Assembly (NCBI GenBank): GCA_958443265.1
Contig: CAUCKA010000003.1
Span: 62,001 to 126,000 of the forward strand
Length of the DNA stretch: 64,000 nucleotides
Direction: 5' to 3'
From: an uncultured Collinsella sp.
GTDB taxonomy: Bacteria > Actinomycetota > Coriobacteriia > Coriobacteriales > Coriobacteriaceae
Below are positions 31,313 to 40,572 of the stretch, one piece after another; position 1 is the first letter of the stretch, and the number at the start of each line of letters is the position of its first letter. Under the pieces are notes generated by a model. It worked only from the letters and a program-made list of their open reading frames with translations. It searched no databases and had not been told where the DNA came from. Both the position numbers and the translations under genes were made by a program.

Positions 31313-32614
31313 CTACTTGCACAGCGGCTTGGGCAGCGGAATGCCTGCCGCAATGACGGCGGCGATTATCATGCAGACGATACCCTTGAGCGGGAAGCAC
31401 ATAAGCAGCAGGCCCACGACCATGACGGGCTGACGCATAACGGCGCCCATCGTCGAGGCGGTGCAGACGGCGACGCAAAAGACCGGATCGGCGCCGGTAA
31501 GGATAGCGAAGCCGTAGCCCAGGCTCACGCCCGAAAAGATGACGGGGAAGAAGTGACCGCCGCGCCAGCCCAGGTTGATGAGGGCGGGCGTCAGCATGGC
31601 CTTGACCAGACCGGTCGCGATAAGCACGCCGGCGGGAATGGTCAGGTAGGTTCCCATGAGCACGTCGGCCTGGGTCTCGCCGGCAAACATGGTGTAGGGC
31701 AGGACCGTGCCGCAGATGGCGAGCGCCAGACCAGCCAGCATTGCCTTAACGACAGGACGCTCTCCTATGGCCCGGGCAAACGCTTCGCTCGCGTGCTCAG
31801 AGACAAAGTACAGCCAGCCGCATACGGTGCCGACCAACGCCAGCGGAATGAGCCAGACAAGTTCCAGGTTGCCCACCTGAGCGGACTCGAACCTGGGCAT
31901 GCCCATGCCGCCGCCCATAAGCTGGCCGAGCAGCAGGTAGGTACCCAGACCGCCGGCAATCGCAATGCCGTAGACCACGGTCTTTTGCGCCTTGGGAAGC
32001 TTGATCGTGATCTCATCGGACGCGGACTCATCGTCATTAGCGCCCTGGCCGTCGGCGCTACCGGCGAGCGGCGCCACAAAGCCAAACACGGGCGCGGTGA
32101 AGAGCGCCGTCAGGGCAGCTTGGGTACCCAGCAGCGTGAGCTGCCTAAACTCGGCGCCAAAGCGACGCATGCGGTCGCCGACCCAGCTGCACAGACCCGC
32201 AATGACGCCGGTCAGGCCGGCCTCCGGTCCAATGCTTCCGCCAAATAGCAGCGGCAGCAATGCCGCAAGCGAAAGCTTGCCCAAGTTGTCGTACGGGTAG
32301 CGGCCGTCGCGCTTTACCTTGACCATCACTTGGTTGAGGTCATCGGTCTTGGTGCCCGTCATCTTTTCGTACAGACCGATTAGCAGACCGCCCAGCAGGC
32401 AGACGAAAAACGGGTAGGGCAAAAAACCGAACGGACCGCTCGCGAGCTCGGGCGAAGCGACGCCCAGCATATGCGGGATCTCGGTCCATAGATAGTCGAT
32501 ACCGTGCTCCATCGCAAAGAAAAACAGCCAGACCGCGGCGCCTGCAAACGAACCGGTCACGGCCACGCTAACTAAAAACAGCGCACGGTTTTTGGGTTTT
32601 GCAAGGTTGTCCAT
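31313..32614 (-). CDS. ClC-family chloride channel/transporter-like protein
   Basis: This 433-residue membrane protein has the ClC topology. The selectivity regions are recognisable: GGSIGPEAGLTG corresponds to the GxxGPE motif and GWRGGHFFPVIFSGVSLG to the GGxFxP region. Many helices match ClC order. Residues 180-200 form an acidic, glycine-rich insertion (SADGQGANDDESASDE) between helices, which is unusual. ClC proteins are Cl-/H+ antiporters or channels, some of them fluoride exporters; which applies is not clear. ATG 32614 follows GGGAGG; a longer frame to 32722 has no ribosome-binding site. Confidence 0.85.
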   Translation of the reverse strand: MDNLAKPKNRALFLVSVAVTGSFAGAAVWLFFFAMEHGIDYLWTEIPHMLGVASPELASGPFGFLPYPFFVCLLGGLLIGLYEKMTGTKTDDLNQVMVKVKRDGRYPYDNLGKLSLAALLPLLFGGSIGPEAGLTGVIAGLCSWVGDRMRRFGAEFRQLTLLGTQAALTALFTAPVFGFVAPLAGSADGQGANDDESASDEITIKLPKAQKTVVYGIAIAGGLGTYLLLGQLMGGGMGMPRFESAQVGNLELVWLIPLALVGTVCGWLYFVSEHASEAFARAIGERPVVKAMLAGLALAICGTVLPYTMFAGETQADVLMGTYLTIPAGVLIATGLVKAMLTPALINLGWRGGHFFPVIFSGVSLGYGFAILTGADPVFCVAVCTASTMGAVMRQPVMVVGLLLMCFPLKGIVCMIIAAVIAAGIPLPKPLCK

Positions 32615-32740
32615 CAGGACCTCCCGTGGTCTAAATCGACAAAGATACGTTTTATTGTAGGACGGGCACAGCGCGGACGGGCCAACCATCCACGCCGCGA
32701 ACGGCGCCATTGGGCGCCGCACGTGCGATAGGCCTACGGC

Positions 32741-33274
32741 TTAGCTGCCGATAATCGATGCGATCTCGTGCAGGTCCTCGGCAAAGTAAATGCCTTGCTG
32801 GCGCCTCGGGCTCGAAAGCCCCTTATCAATCATGTGCTCGAGCAGCGCCTTGAGGTCGTTGTAGTAACCGTTCAGGTTGTACAGAATGCACGGCGTGCTC
32901 AGATGCCCCAACGATACAGCCGACATGACCTCGGCGATCTCCTCGAGTGTGCCCGTGCCGCCCGGAAAGGCGATAAACGCATCACCGAGCTCGATCATCT
33001 TGGCCTTGCGCTCGGCCATGTCGCTCGTCACGATAAGGTCATCGATACCGTCGTGCTGAAACTCTGCCTCGATAAAAAAGCTCGGCTCAACGCCCGTCAC
33101 ATGCCCGCCAGCATCAAGCACGCTATCGGCAAGCGCACCCATCAGCCCCGACTTGGACCCGCCGTATACCAGCGCGTGGCCGTTGGAGCCAATCCATGTG
33201 CCGAGCTGCCGCACCGCAGGCAAAAACGCCGGGTCGTTACCGACGCTGGCGCCCAGATACACGGTGATATTCAT
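32741..33274 (-). CDS. LOG-family (TIGR00730) Rossmann-fold protein
   Basis: This 177-residue protein has the family motifs VYGGSKSGLMG and PGGTGTLEEIAE, the latter containing the PGGxGTxxE signature of cytokinin-activating phosphoribohydrolases and related nucleotide hydrolases. The N-terminus MNITVYLGASVGNDPAF is also typical (CVFCGSS... in others). LOG proteins release a free base from nucleoside monophosphates; the physiological substrate in gut bacteria is unclear. The adjacent potassium channel gene upstream is co-directional and separated by 36 bases. Confidence 0.92.
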   Translation of the reverse strand: MNITVYLGASVGNDPAFLPAVRQLGTWIGSNGHALVYGGSKSGLMGALADSVLDAGGHVTGVEPSFFIEAEFQHDGIDDLIVTSDMAERKAKMIELGDAFIAFPGGTGTLEEIAEVMSAVSLGHLSTPCILYNLNGYYNDLKALLEHMIDKGLSSPRRQQGIYFAEDLHEIASIIGS

Positions 33275-33310
33275 ATTCAGTCCCCCTCATCGTGACGCGC
33301 GGCGCCCGCC

Positions 33311-33736
33311 CTAGTGTTGGCGTCGGCGATACTCGCGCACGCGGCGCGACAGGTCGGCGAGCTCATCGCGGTCGAGCTCTTCCAGGTGCTCAAGATCGTC
33401 CATGAAGCGCGCCATGGTGTCCTTTTGGCGCATCTTGATGAGCGTATTGCAGTAGTTCACCGCCACGCCCGTGAGCATGGCGATGTAGAAGATGCTGATG
33501 ACGCTCAAAACGACAGTGATGGCGCGGGCAACCGGCGTTTCGGCCGGAATATCGCCAAAGCCGATCGTCGATACGGTCTCAAAGCTAAACCAGAGGCCAT
33601 CGCCAAACGTAAGGGTCGTGGGCTCGGACAGCCAGACGGCCGTCGAACACAGCAGGTAGAAGATAAGAAACAGGCCGGTGATGCGCGCAAAGCCAGCCTG
33701 GCGCAATACGTCGGCAAGTGTCCTCAACTTGTTCAT
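33311..33736 (-). CDS. Two-helix potassium channel
   Basis: This 141-residue protein has a first helix (FARITGLFLIFYLLCSTAVWL), a pore loop with selectivity filter TIGFGD, a second helix (AITVVLSVISIFYIAMLTGVAV) and a charged C-terminal tail (DDLEHLEELDRDELADLSRRVREYRRR) that probably forms a coiled coil. It corresponds to the minimal KcsA-like unit without an RCK domain. Start 33736 gives the compact protein; an extension to 33856 would run through the intergenic repeat and is unlikely. Confidence 0.88.
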   Translation of the reverse strand: MNKLRTLADVLRQAGFARITGLFLIFYLLCSTAVWLSEPTTLTFGDGLWFSFETVSTIGFGDIPAETPVARAITVVLSVISIFYIAMLTGVAVNYCNTLIKMRQKDTMARFMDDLEHLEELDRDELADLSRRVREYRRRQH

Positions 33737-33794
33737 CGCGACCCCTTTTCCAGATGCCCCATCACGTTCGCTCGGTATTGTCGCACATCCGGCA

Positions 33795-33905
33795 CCTGGG
33801 GACGTTCCTTTTGTGTCGAACAGATTGGGAGCGTCCCTAAGTGCCAACTCCGGCAAAGAGTGTCCCCAGCGACTAGTCGTTTAAGAACGTCCCCAATGAC
33901 TACCC
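33795..33905. repeat. GGGGACGTTC repeat block, family 2, copy 2
   Basis: The block contains CTGGGGACGTTCCTTTTGTG, AGCGTCCCTAAGTGCC, AGAGTGTCCCCAGC, and then GACTAGTCGTTTAAGAACGT with CCCC after it. It shares all of these elements with the block at 19397-19513, but in a different order. It lies between the potassium channel gene and the sensor kinase gene. Confidence 0.8.
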
Positions 33906-33942
33906 ATCTGCCGGGTGTTAGGGTGGCTGAGCTGGTATCCTT

Positions 33943-36780
33943 ATGCGGTATTATCTCGACTCGATGGGATTGCATGTGAAACCTTCCGCCGTCCTTCGCT
34001 TAGCTCTATATCGCACCCTAGCCGTCGCGCTTGCTGCGCTCACACTACTGAGCGCCGTCATGCCCACCCCGGCCTTTGCCGCCGACTCCGACCAGCAGGT
34101 CAAGACGGTCCGCGTCGGCTGGCTTGTCAACAACGAGGGCTTCCAGGAAGGCACACCGGGCGAGCGCCTCTCGGGATGGGGCTACGAGTACCTCCAGACC
34201 CTCTCGTACTACACCCCTGGCTGGCAGTACGAATACGTGTCCGGCACCTTCACCGAGCTCATGGACATGCTCGAGAAGGGCGAAATCGACCTCATGCCCA
34301 ACATCTCGCATTCAGTAGAACGCGAGCAAAAGTTACTCTTTTCCTCAAACCCCGAGGGCACCGAGCGCTACTACATCTACGCCAAGCCCGATCGCGACGA
34401 TCTGGCCAAGGGTGACCCCCAGGCACTCCAAGGCCTCACCATCGGCTGCAACTCTGGCGTTATGCAAACCTTCGTCGGCCAGCAGTGGCTCGCCAACGAA
34501 GGCGTCACCTGTACCTATAAAGAAATCGACACCGGCGGCGCCCTCTTTGAGGCACTTTCAGACGGCGAGGTCGACGCCGTCATCATGAACGACACCATTT
34601 CGTCGCCCGATGCGTCGCCCATGTTCTACGTAGGCTCGAGCGACTACTATTTTGCCGTCCCCAAAAGCCGCCCCGATCTGATGAACGACATCAACTCGGC
34701 CATGGCGGCAATCAACCGCACCAACCCGCGCTACAACGACGAAGTCAAATCCAACTACTCGGCGCAAAATAGCGGATCCGCATCACTTACCAACTCCGAA
34801 CGGTCGTGGCTCAAGGCCAATAACAACACGCTTACACTTGGTTATCTCAACAACAATCTCCCCTTCTGCAACCAAGATGCAAACGGAGAAATGGAAGGGT
34901 CACTCGTCTCACTCGTTACGACGCTCCACGACAAATTTGGCATTACCGTACACACGCTCGCTTTTTCAAGCAACCAGCAAATGATGGAAGCGCTCTCAAA
35001 GGGAAATATCGACATCGCCCTACCGGCATTTCGCGACTACTGGCTTGCCGAGCAAATGGGGACCGTTCAATCGATTTCGATGGGAACGATCTCTCTTACC
35101 GCCATCCACGCCACCAGCGATCTCAACAAGGATCTCCGTAATATCTGTTGCACAGGGTTTTCCATCGTCAACCGCAGCGAATTAAAAACTATGTTTCCAA
35201 ATGCAAATGTAACCGAGTATCCGTCTGCAGACGACATGCTTTCTGCCCTTAAGGACGGAAGATCAAGCTGCATCGTTGTTCCCAACGCACGGCTGGAAAC
35301 CATCCGAGATAGCTACGATATCAGAGACTACGAGATACAGGAACTCTCACGCACGGCCGAACTTTCTTGCCTTATGCGACGCGGAAATCCCGAATTATTG
35401 AGTATCGTCAACAAGGGCATCATCAACGCCGGAGAATCGCTTTCTGCGAGCAATTATTCCTCTACGTCGTATAGCGCACAGGAATCAGACGCGTTCAGGT
35501 TTATATATCGTCATCGTAGCTCGATTGTCGTCATCATCGTCGGTGTACTGTTGACTGGGGTAGCGGTTCTAACCTGGGCCCTGCAGCGAGCCAGAGTAGA
35601 GCAAAACAAGGCACTCGCCGCCAATGCGGCCAAAACGGCCTTTCTCGCCCGCATGAGCCATGACATCCGCACGCCGCTCAACGGCATTCTGGGGCTCATC
35701 GAAATTGAAGAATTGCACGAAGACGATGTCGATGCCGCCCGTAAAAACCGAGCTAAGGCGCGAATCGCCGCCAACCATCTGCTCTCACTCATCAACGACA
35801 TTCTAGAAATGGGCAGGATTGAAAATGGTAAGCTAACGCTTGAGCATGTCTCATTTAACCTCGAAGATCTCTGCAACGATGCAATTGTTCTGTGCAAGCT
35901 CCGCGCTTCCGATCGCAATATTACGATGCAGGATCAAAGAGCACATCCCCTCTGCAATCCACATGTAATGGGAAGCCCCACTCATGTACGTCAGATTATC
36001 ATCAACCTGCTCGACAACAGCATCAAGTACAACAAAGATGGCGGGACTGTCGCTTTTGCATCGCAGATTAAACCGATCGATGATAGCCAGGTGCTCTTTT
36101 GCTTTAGCGTCTCGGACACCGGCATCGGCATGTCGCCCGAGTTTCTTAAGCACATCTACGAACCGTTTGCCCAAGAGGGCAACGATGCCCGCAGTAAATT
36201 TCAGGGAACTGGCATGGGCATGCCGATCGTCAAATCGCTCATAGACATGATGGGAGGCACGATTGAGATTTCGAGCGAGGTCGGCGTGGGAAGTACGTTC
36301 AACGTCCAGATTCCGCTCGATATCGACAAGAACCCTCAGGCAAGAGAAGGTGCGGACGAGCAGGCGATCAGCTGCTCGCTTGCCGGCATGAACGTTCTTT
36401 TGGCCGAAGACAACGAGCTCAATGCCGAAATTGCCCAGGCCCTGCTCGAAAGCGAAGGCATCGTCGTAACTCGCGCCGCCGACGGCAAAGAAGCGGTCGA
36501 ACTATACACTAGTCGTCCCGCCGGCAGCTTCGATGCGATCCTGATGGACATCATGATGCCGGGTATGGATGGCTACGAGGCAACTCGCGCGATTCGTCTG
36601 AGCGAGAAGGCCGATGCAGCCGACATCCCCATCATCGCGCTCACCGCCAATGCCTTTGCCGAGGACGCCAAGGCGGCACACGATGCCGGCATGAACGCCC
36701 ATCTGCCCAAACCGCTCGACTTTAACAAGCTCAAAAACATCCTCGCCCGCATCAAGAAAAACGGAACTGTTTCGCTATAG
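33943..36780 (+). CDS. Hybrid sensor histidine kinase with fused solute-binding domains (EvgS/BvgS-like)
   Basis: This 945-residue protein has a signal peptide ending TPAFA. Two tandem SBP_bac_3-type domains follow (about 50-275, with KTVRVGWLVNNEGFQEG, and about 285-500, with NNTLTLGYLNNNLPFCNQDANGEMEGSLV). Then come one membrane helix (about 524-546), HisKA with the phospho-acceptor His near residue 573 (MSHDIRTPLNG), a HATPase domain and a C-terminal receiver with Asp near 869 (LMDIMMPGMDGYEATR). It senses a small solute, probably amino-acid-like, outside the membrane. No output regulator is adjacent. ATG 33943 gives the longest frame; 33964 is also plausible because neither has a strong Shine-Dalgarno sequence. 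Confidence 0.88.
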   Translation: MRYYLDSMGLHVKPSAVLRLALYRTLAVALAALTLLSAVMPTPAFAADSDQQVKTVRVGWLVNNEGFQEGTPGERLSGWGYEYLQTLSYYTPGWQYEYVSGTFTELMDMLEKGEIDLMPNISHSVEREQKLLFSSNPEGTERYYIYAKPDRDDLAKGDPQALQGLTIGCNSGVMQTFVGQQWLANEGVTCTYKEIDTGGALFEALSDGEVDAVIMNDTISSPDASPMFYVGSSDYYFAVPKSRPDLMNDINSAMAAINRTNPRYNDEVKSNYSAQNSGSASLTNSERSWLKANNNTLTLGYLNNNLPFCNQDANGEMEGSLVSLVTTLHDKFGITVHTLAFSSNQQMMEALSKGNIDIALPAFRDYWLAEQMGTVQSISMGTISLTAIHATSDLNKDLRNICCTGFSIVNRSELKTMFPNANVTEYPSADDMLSALKDGRSSCIVVPNARLETIRDSYDIRDYEIQELSRTAELSCLMRRGNPELLSIVNKGIINAGESLSASNYSSTSYSAQESDAFRFIYRHRSSIVVIIVGVLLTGVAVLTWALQRARVEQNKALAANAAKTAFLARMSHDIRTPLNGILGLIEIEELHEDDVDAARKNRAKARIAANHLLSLINDILEMGRIENGKLTLEHVSFNLEDLCNDAIVLCKLRASDRNITMQDQRAHPLCNPHVMGSPTHVRQIIINLLDNSIKYNKDGGTVAFASQIKPIDDSQVLFCFSVSDTGIGMSPEFLKHIYEPFAQEGNDARSKFQGTGMGMPIVKSLIDMMGGTIEISSEVGVGSTFNVQIPLDIDKNPQAREGADEQAISCSLAGMNVLLAEDNELNAEIAQALLESEGIVVTRAADGKEAVELYTSRPAGSFDAILMDIMMPGMDGYEATRAIRLSEKADAADIPIIALTANAFAEDAKAAHDAGMNAHLPKPLDFNKLKNILARIKKNGTVSL

Positions 36781-36822
36781 TTTGTGCCCACCCACCATGC
36801 ACAGTTAGAAAGGAAGCCAACG

Positions 36823-37302
36823 ATGTTTAGGCCCTTACGCCGAAAGAAACGCGCCATCACTGACGAGGAGGCGCGCGAGTTGCTCGCTATCTGCAAGCGC
36901 GGTGTCTTTGCCGTCAACGGCGATGGTGGCTACCCGTATGCCATTCCCGTCAACTACTTCTTTGACGCCGAGCACGACAAGATTTATTTCCATGGTGCCA
37001 AGGCTGGCCACAAGGTCGATTCACTCAGGCGTGATGATAAAGTCTGCTTTACCGTTTACGGCAACGAGTGGTACAAGGACGATGACTGGGCTCCCTACGT
37101 TATGAGCGCCGTGGTCTTTGGCCGTTGCCGTCTGGTAGATGAGGCCCCCGCGTTTATCGAGGACAAAGTCCGCCAGTTAGCGCTTAAGTACTACCCTTCT
37201 GCCGAAGAAGTCGAGGAGGAAATCGCCAAAGACATCAAGGGCGTCCAACTCTACGAGATTTCGATTGAGCACCTTTGCGGCAAGCAGATTCAAGAAAAGT
37301 AA
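36823..37302 (+). CDS. Pyridoxamine 5'-phosphate oxidase-family protein
   Basis: This 159-residue flavin-reductase-like split-barrel protein has the pattern RGVFAVNGDGGYPYAIPVNYFFDAEHDKIYFHGAKAGHKVDSLRRDDKVCFTVYG, typical of the NimA/PPOX-like group that binds FMN or F420 (GYPYAVPVNY and FH.A..G.K). Some relatives reduce nitroimidazoles; that is not implied for this one. ATG 36823 follows GAAAGGA. It lies 42 bases downstream of the sensor kinase, possibly in the same transcript, and is followed by a strong terminator. Confidence 0.88.
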   Translation: MFRPLRRKKRAITDEEARELLAICKRGVFAVNGDGGYPYAIPVNYFFDAEHDKIYFHGAKAGHKVDSLRRDDKVCFTVYGNEWYKDDDWAPYVMSAVVFGRCRLVDEAPAFIEDKVRQLALKYYPSAEEVEEEIAKDIKGVQLYEISIEHLCGKQIQEK

Positions 37303-37331
37303 GCCCAAAAACAGGTCCTGCAAATAGCAAA

Positions 37332-37370
37332 ATGGCTCGGTTCCAACCAGTATTGGAACCGAGCTATTTG
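37332..37370. terminator. Bidirectional terminator between convergent operons
   Basis: GCTCGGTTCCAA at 37335-37346 pairs with TTGGAACCGAGC at 37353-37364, and AAATAGC/GCTATTT flanks extend it. Confidence 0.9.
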
Positions 37371-37371
37371 T

Positions 37372-39564
37372 TTATGAAGCGTCGGCAGCTATGTGCGCAA
37401 GCGCCTCAACGAGATCCTGAGAACTCACGGGTTTGCTCAGATGCGCGTTCATGCCCGCCTCGCGCGAAAGCCTGCGGTCGTCGGCAAAGGCATTGGCGCT
37501 CACGGCGATAATCGGCGTGGTCGCGGCGTCCTCGCGATCGAGCGCTCGAATCTGACGCGTGGCCTCAAGGCCATCGATGCCGGGCATCATGATGTCCATC
37601 AATACCACGTCGTACTCGTGCAGCGCACTCTCGGCAAACGTCTCGACGGCAGACTCGCCATCTTTGACATGTGTCACGACGGCACCGGCGCGGTCGAGCG
37701 TAAACTGTGCGATCTCGGCATTCAGGTCGTTATCCTCTACGAGCAAAACGCGCAGGCCCTGGAGCACGTCGCTGTCGCCTGCATCCACGCGAACTGCCTG
37801 GGGAATCTCGGAACTCTTGCACTTCTCAAACGGCAGGCAAATGGTAAACGTCGTCCCCTGCCCCAAGGCGCTCGTAAAGCTCATGGTTCCGCCCATAAGC
37901 TCGACCAACTGTTTGGCAATAGACGCGCCCAGGCCAGTTCCCGATGAAGCGCCTTCCACCTGTTGTTCCTCGCGGCTGAACGGCTCGTAGAGGTGCTGCT
38001 GGAACTCCTCGCTCATGCCAATGCCGTTATCGGCGATCGTGTATTCATAGACGGGGACACCGTCCACCGGCTCCACCTCGCGGCATGTCAGGCGAACATA
38101 GCCGCCCTGGCGGTTGTACTTGACGGCATTACCGGCAATATTGAGCAACAGACGCTTGAGGTGCGTCACGCTCACCCGGGCATAGGGATGATCAAGCGTC
38201 TGCTGGTCGCAGATAATTGTCACCAGGCGCTCCTCGGCCTGGCGCTCCAGAATATCGCACACCTCACGGTTGAGGGCCACCATATCTGTAGGCACGAGAT
38301 TCAGGTCGATCTGCCCGCTCTCCAAGCGGCTCATATCGAGTGCCTCGTTCGCAAGGTCGAGCAGCAGTCCCGACGCCGTCCAGATCTTTGAGCGGCACTC
38401 AGTCTGCTTTTGCAAGTCGTCCGCGTTGGCATTGCCCACCTCGACCATACCGCGAATGCCGTTGATGGGCGTGCGCAGGTCGTGACTCATGCGACGCAGG
38501 AACTCCGTCTTTGCAGAGTTGGCAGACGAAGCTTCGCGCGCCGCTTTTTCCAGCTTGTCGCCATAGTTGCGCTCCTGCTGCAACAGGTCGGTCAAGCGCT
38601 GACGCTCGGCGCGGCGGCGCGCCAACGCAACAGTGGCTATAACACCGCCGTAGAGCGCCAACACGCTGGCAACAACAACAGCGACGGTCTCGAAGTAACG
38701 CCGCGCGGGGGCATAGGTGTACACGTAGAATTGGCGCGCTTTACCAAATGTGCCCAGATACCACTCGCCGTTGGCGTTGACCAATCTGACCTTACCAGCC
38801 AGGCAACGCTCCTTGATACCGTCGACAATGACGGCATCCGTCGCAGGCAAATCGAACACGCCCGACATGGTGGGCTCGACAGCGTTGGTCGCAACGACCT
38901 TGCCATCGTTTTCGATCACGATATTGCCGCTATCGATGGTCTCGTAACCATCGAGCAAGCTCTGCAACTTGAGCGTATTGCTCGCGACCGCCTTGGCGCT
39001 CTGGTGCCTCACCGCGACAACGATGCCCTCGCCGTCCTGCCGGGCCACGCAGCCAATGTCTGCGACCGAATCATCCGCAAGCGTAATGCGGGCGGTATAG
39101 GACTTAAGCGGATGAGTCGCCACTTCCAGCACGGGCGTCTCTTTAAGATATGCGGCAAGCGACTCGTAGCCCACGTTATCCGTCGAGGACTCGGACACCA
39201 AGTTACCCGATGTGTCCGTCACAATCAGCGCCGTCACGTTGAACTGATCGGCATATTGCTCCAGCGTGGCGTTATCCGCCGAGGCATCGCGCTCTATATC
39301 GCGCGCTACCTCTCCGGCAATCTCCATAACGCGAATCAGATTTTTAGTCGCATAAGCGCTGTTGAACGCATCGTAGGAAAGGCTCTGTGTCGCCACGTAA
39401 TCGACAACGTCGGAAAAGCGCTGCTCGGCTTGGGCCGTCGTGTAACCGTAGCTCATCGCGCCGGCAGCAGCCGAGAGCGCTATCCCCAACAGGGCGGCAA
39501 GGAGCCATGCCAGGGCCGAACGGTCGCCCCGCTTCTCTGTGTTGTGGTCGGGTGCATCGATCAC
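37372..39564 (-). CDS. Hybrid sensor histidine kinase with receiver domain
   Basis: This 730-residue protein has a membrane helix at about 18-40 and an extracytoplasmic Cache-like region (about 45-285, with LIVTDTSGNLVSESS and IVIENDGKVVATN). A second helix at about 292-315 and a short coiled coil follow. HisKA has its His at residue 361 (MSHDLRTPING), then HATPase (NIAGNAVKYN, DNGIGM, GTGLGASI) and a receiver with VLLVEDND and VVLMDIMMPGIDG. Its start overlaps the stop codon of the upstream solute-binding protein gene, so the pair is translationally coupled and the lipoprotein probably presents a ligand to it. There is no separate response regulator nearby. Confidence 0.92.
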   Translation of the reverse strand: MIDAPDHNTEKRGDRSALAWLLAALLGIALSAAAGAMSYGYTTAQAEQRFSDVVDYVATQSLSYDAFNSAYATKNLIRVMEIAGEVARDIERDASADNATLEQYADQFNVTALIVTDTSGNLVSESSTDNVGYESLAAYLKETPVLEVATHPLKSYTARITLADDSVADIGCVARQDGEGIVVAVRHQSAKAVASNTLKLQSLLDGYETIDSGNIVIENDGKVVATNAVEPTMSGVFDLPATDAVIVDGIKERCLAGKVRLVNANGEWYLGTFGKARQFYVYTYAPARRYFETVAVVVASVLALYGGVIATVALARRRAERQRLTDLLQQERNYGDKLEKAAREASSANSAKTEFLRRMSHDLRTPINGIRGMVEVGNANADDLQKQTECRSKIWTASGLLLDLANEALDMSRLESGQIDLNLVPTDMVALNREVCDILERQAEERLVTIICDQQTLDHPYARVSVTHLKRLLLNIAGNAVKYNRQGGYVRLTCREVEPVDGVPVYEYTIADNGIGMSEEFQQHLYEPFSREEQQVEGASSGTGLGASIAKQLVELMGGTMSFTSALGQGTTFTICLPFEKCKSSEIPQAVRVDAGDSDVLQGLRVLLVEDNDLNAEIAQFTLDRAGAVVTHVKDGESAVETFAESALHEYDVVLMDIMMPGIDGLEATRQIRALDREDAATTPIIAVSANAFADDRRLSREAGMNAHLSKPVSSQDLVEALAHIAADAS

Positions 39565-40430
39565 GACAGGCCCTCCATATTCAAAAAGGGCGAAGGGTCA
39601 TCAAAATACTTTGACACCAGGCGCTCCATGGTGCCATCGGCAAGCATTTCTTGGTAGGCATGGGTGAGCTTAACGTCGATGCCGCGTGTATCGTTGATAT
39701 CGAAAGCGGTGCCCAAACCAACCTCTAGCAGCGGCTCAGACAAAATGCGATACGTCACGCCATAGTCTTTTTCGTAGGTGAGCAGCGAGGACTCATGCGC
39801 GGCGATAGCGTCGACCAGGCCCTCGACGAGTGCTGGGTTCAGGTACGAGCGGTCCGAGAAGCTGTAGAGCTCCTTAATCTGCGGAACGTTTCCATTGGTG
39901 TGATCGAGCAGAATCGATTCGGGCTTGGTGGTGGACTGGATCGCCACGACCCTACCCTCAAGATCGGCAAGCGTGTAGATATCGCTTTCGGGATCGACAG
40001 CAACCACCTGTCGGCTTGCAAGGTACGGTCCGGCCCAACGATACTCGTTTTCGCGGCCCGTCATACTAAAGCTGCCCATGACGCAATCGAGCTCACCACT
40101 CGCCAGCAGTTCTTTCTTCTTTTCCCAGTCAATCAGCTGGTATTTTGGCTTGTACCCAATGCGGGCCAAAGCCTCGGTCAAAATCTCGACATCCAGGCCA
40201 ACGATATTGCCGTACTCGTCGCTATACACAAACGGCGGATAGAGGTCGCTGCCAACGTTGAGCGTCTTAAGGCTGCCGTCTTTGACCTGCGAGGCGGCCG
40301 GGTTTTCTGATGCAGACGCCGCGGCCCCGTCATTCGACCCGGAACAGCCAGCTATCGCCACGACAAAGGCGCTCACCACTGTAAGCGCAACAAACAACGA
40401 TATGGCGGCCGAACGACGAGGTCTTTTCAT
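39561..40430 (-). CDS. Solute-binding lipoprotein (family 3) coupled to the sensor kinase
   Basis: This 289-residue protein has a basic N-terminus (MKRPRRSAA), a hydrophobic segment and an IAGC lipobox. A Ser/Ala-rich linker precedes the SBP_bac_3 domain: LNVGSDLYPPFVYSDEYGNIVGLDVEILTEALARIGY, GELDCVMGSFSMTGRENEYRWAGPYL and DLEGRVVAIQSTTKPES. ATG 40430 follows GGAG. Its last codons overlap the kinase start (ATGA). No transporter permease is adjacent, so a sensory rather than a transport role is likely. It parallels the fused arrangement in the kinase at 33943-36780. Confidence 0.9.
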   Translation of the reverse strand: MKRPRRSAAISLFVALTVVSAFVVAIAGCSGSNDGAAASASENPAASQVKDGSLKTLNVGSDLYPPFVYSDEYGNIVGLDVEILTEALARIGYKPKYQLIDWEKKKELLASGELDCVMGSFSMTGRENEYRWAGPYLASRQVVAVDPESDIYTLADLEGRVVAIQSTTKPESILLDHTNGNVPQIKELYSFSDRSYLNPALVEGLVDAIAAHESSLLTYEKDYGVTYRILSEPLLEVGLGTAFDINDTRGIDVKLTHAYQEMLADGTMERLVSKYFDDPSPFLNMEGLS

Positions 40431-40572
40431 CGAGCTCCAGACGATCCTGTTTACAGACTCAAGAGCAAAGATATTAGCAGACAAAACCACGTTTGCGCTC
40501 AATGGTTACAGACGCTTTACCATACGGGGCCTTCCAGCCAATCTGGCAGACAGCCCCGCATGCAGCGCTCAC

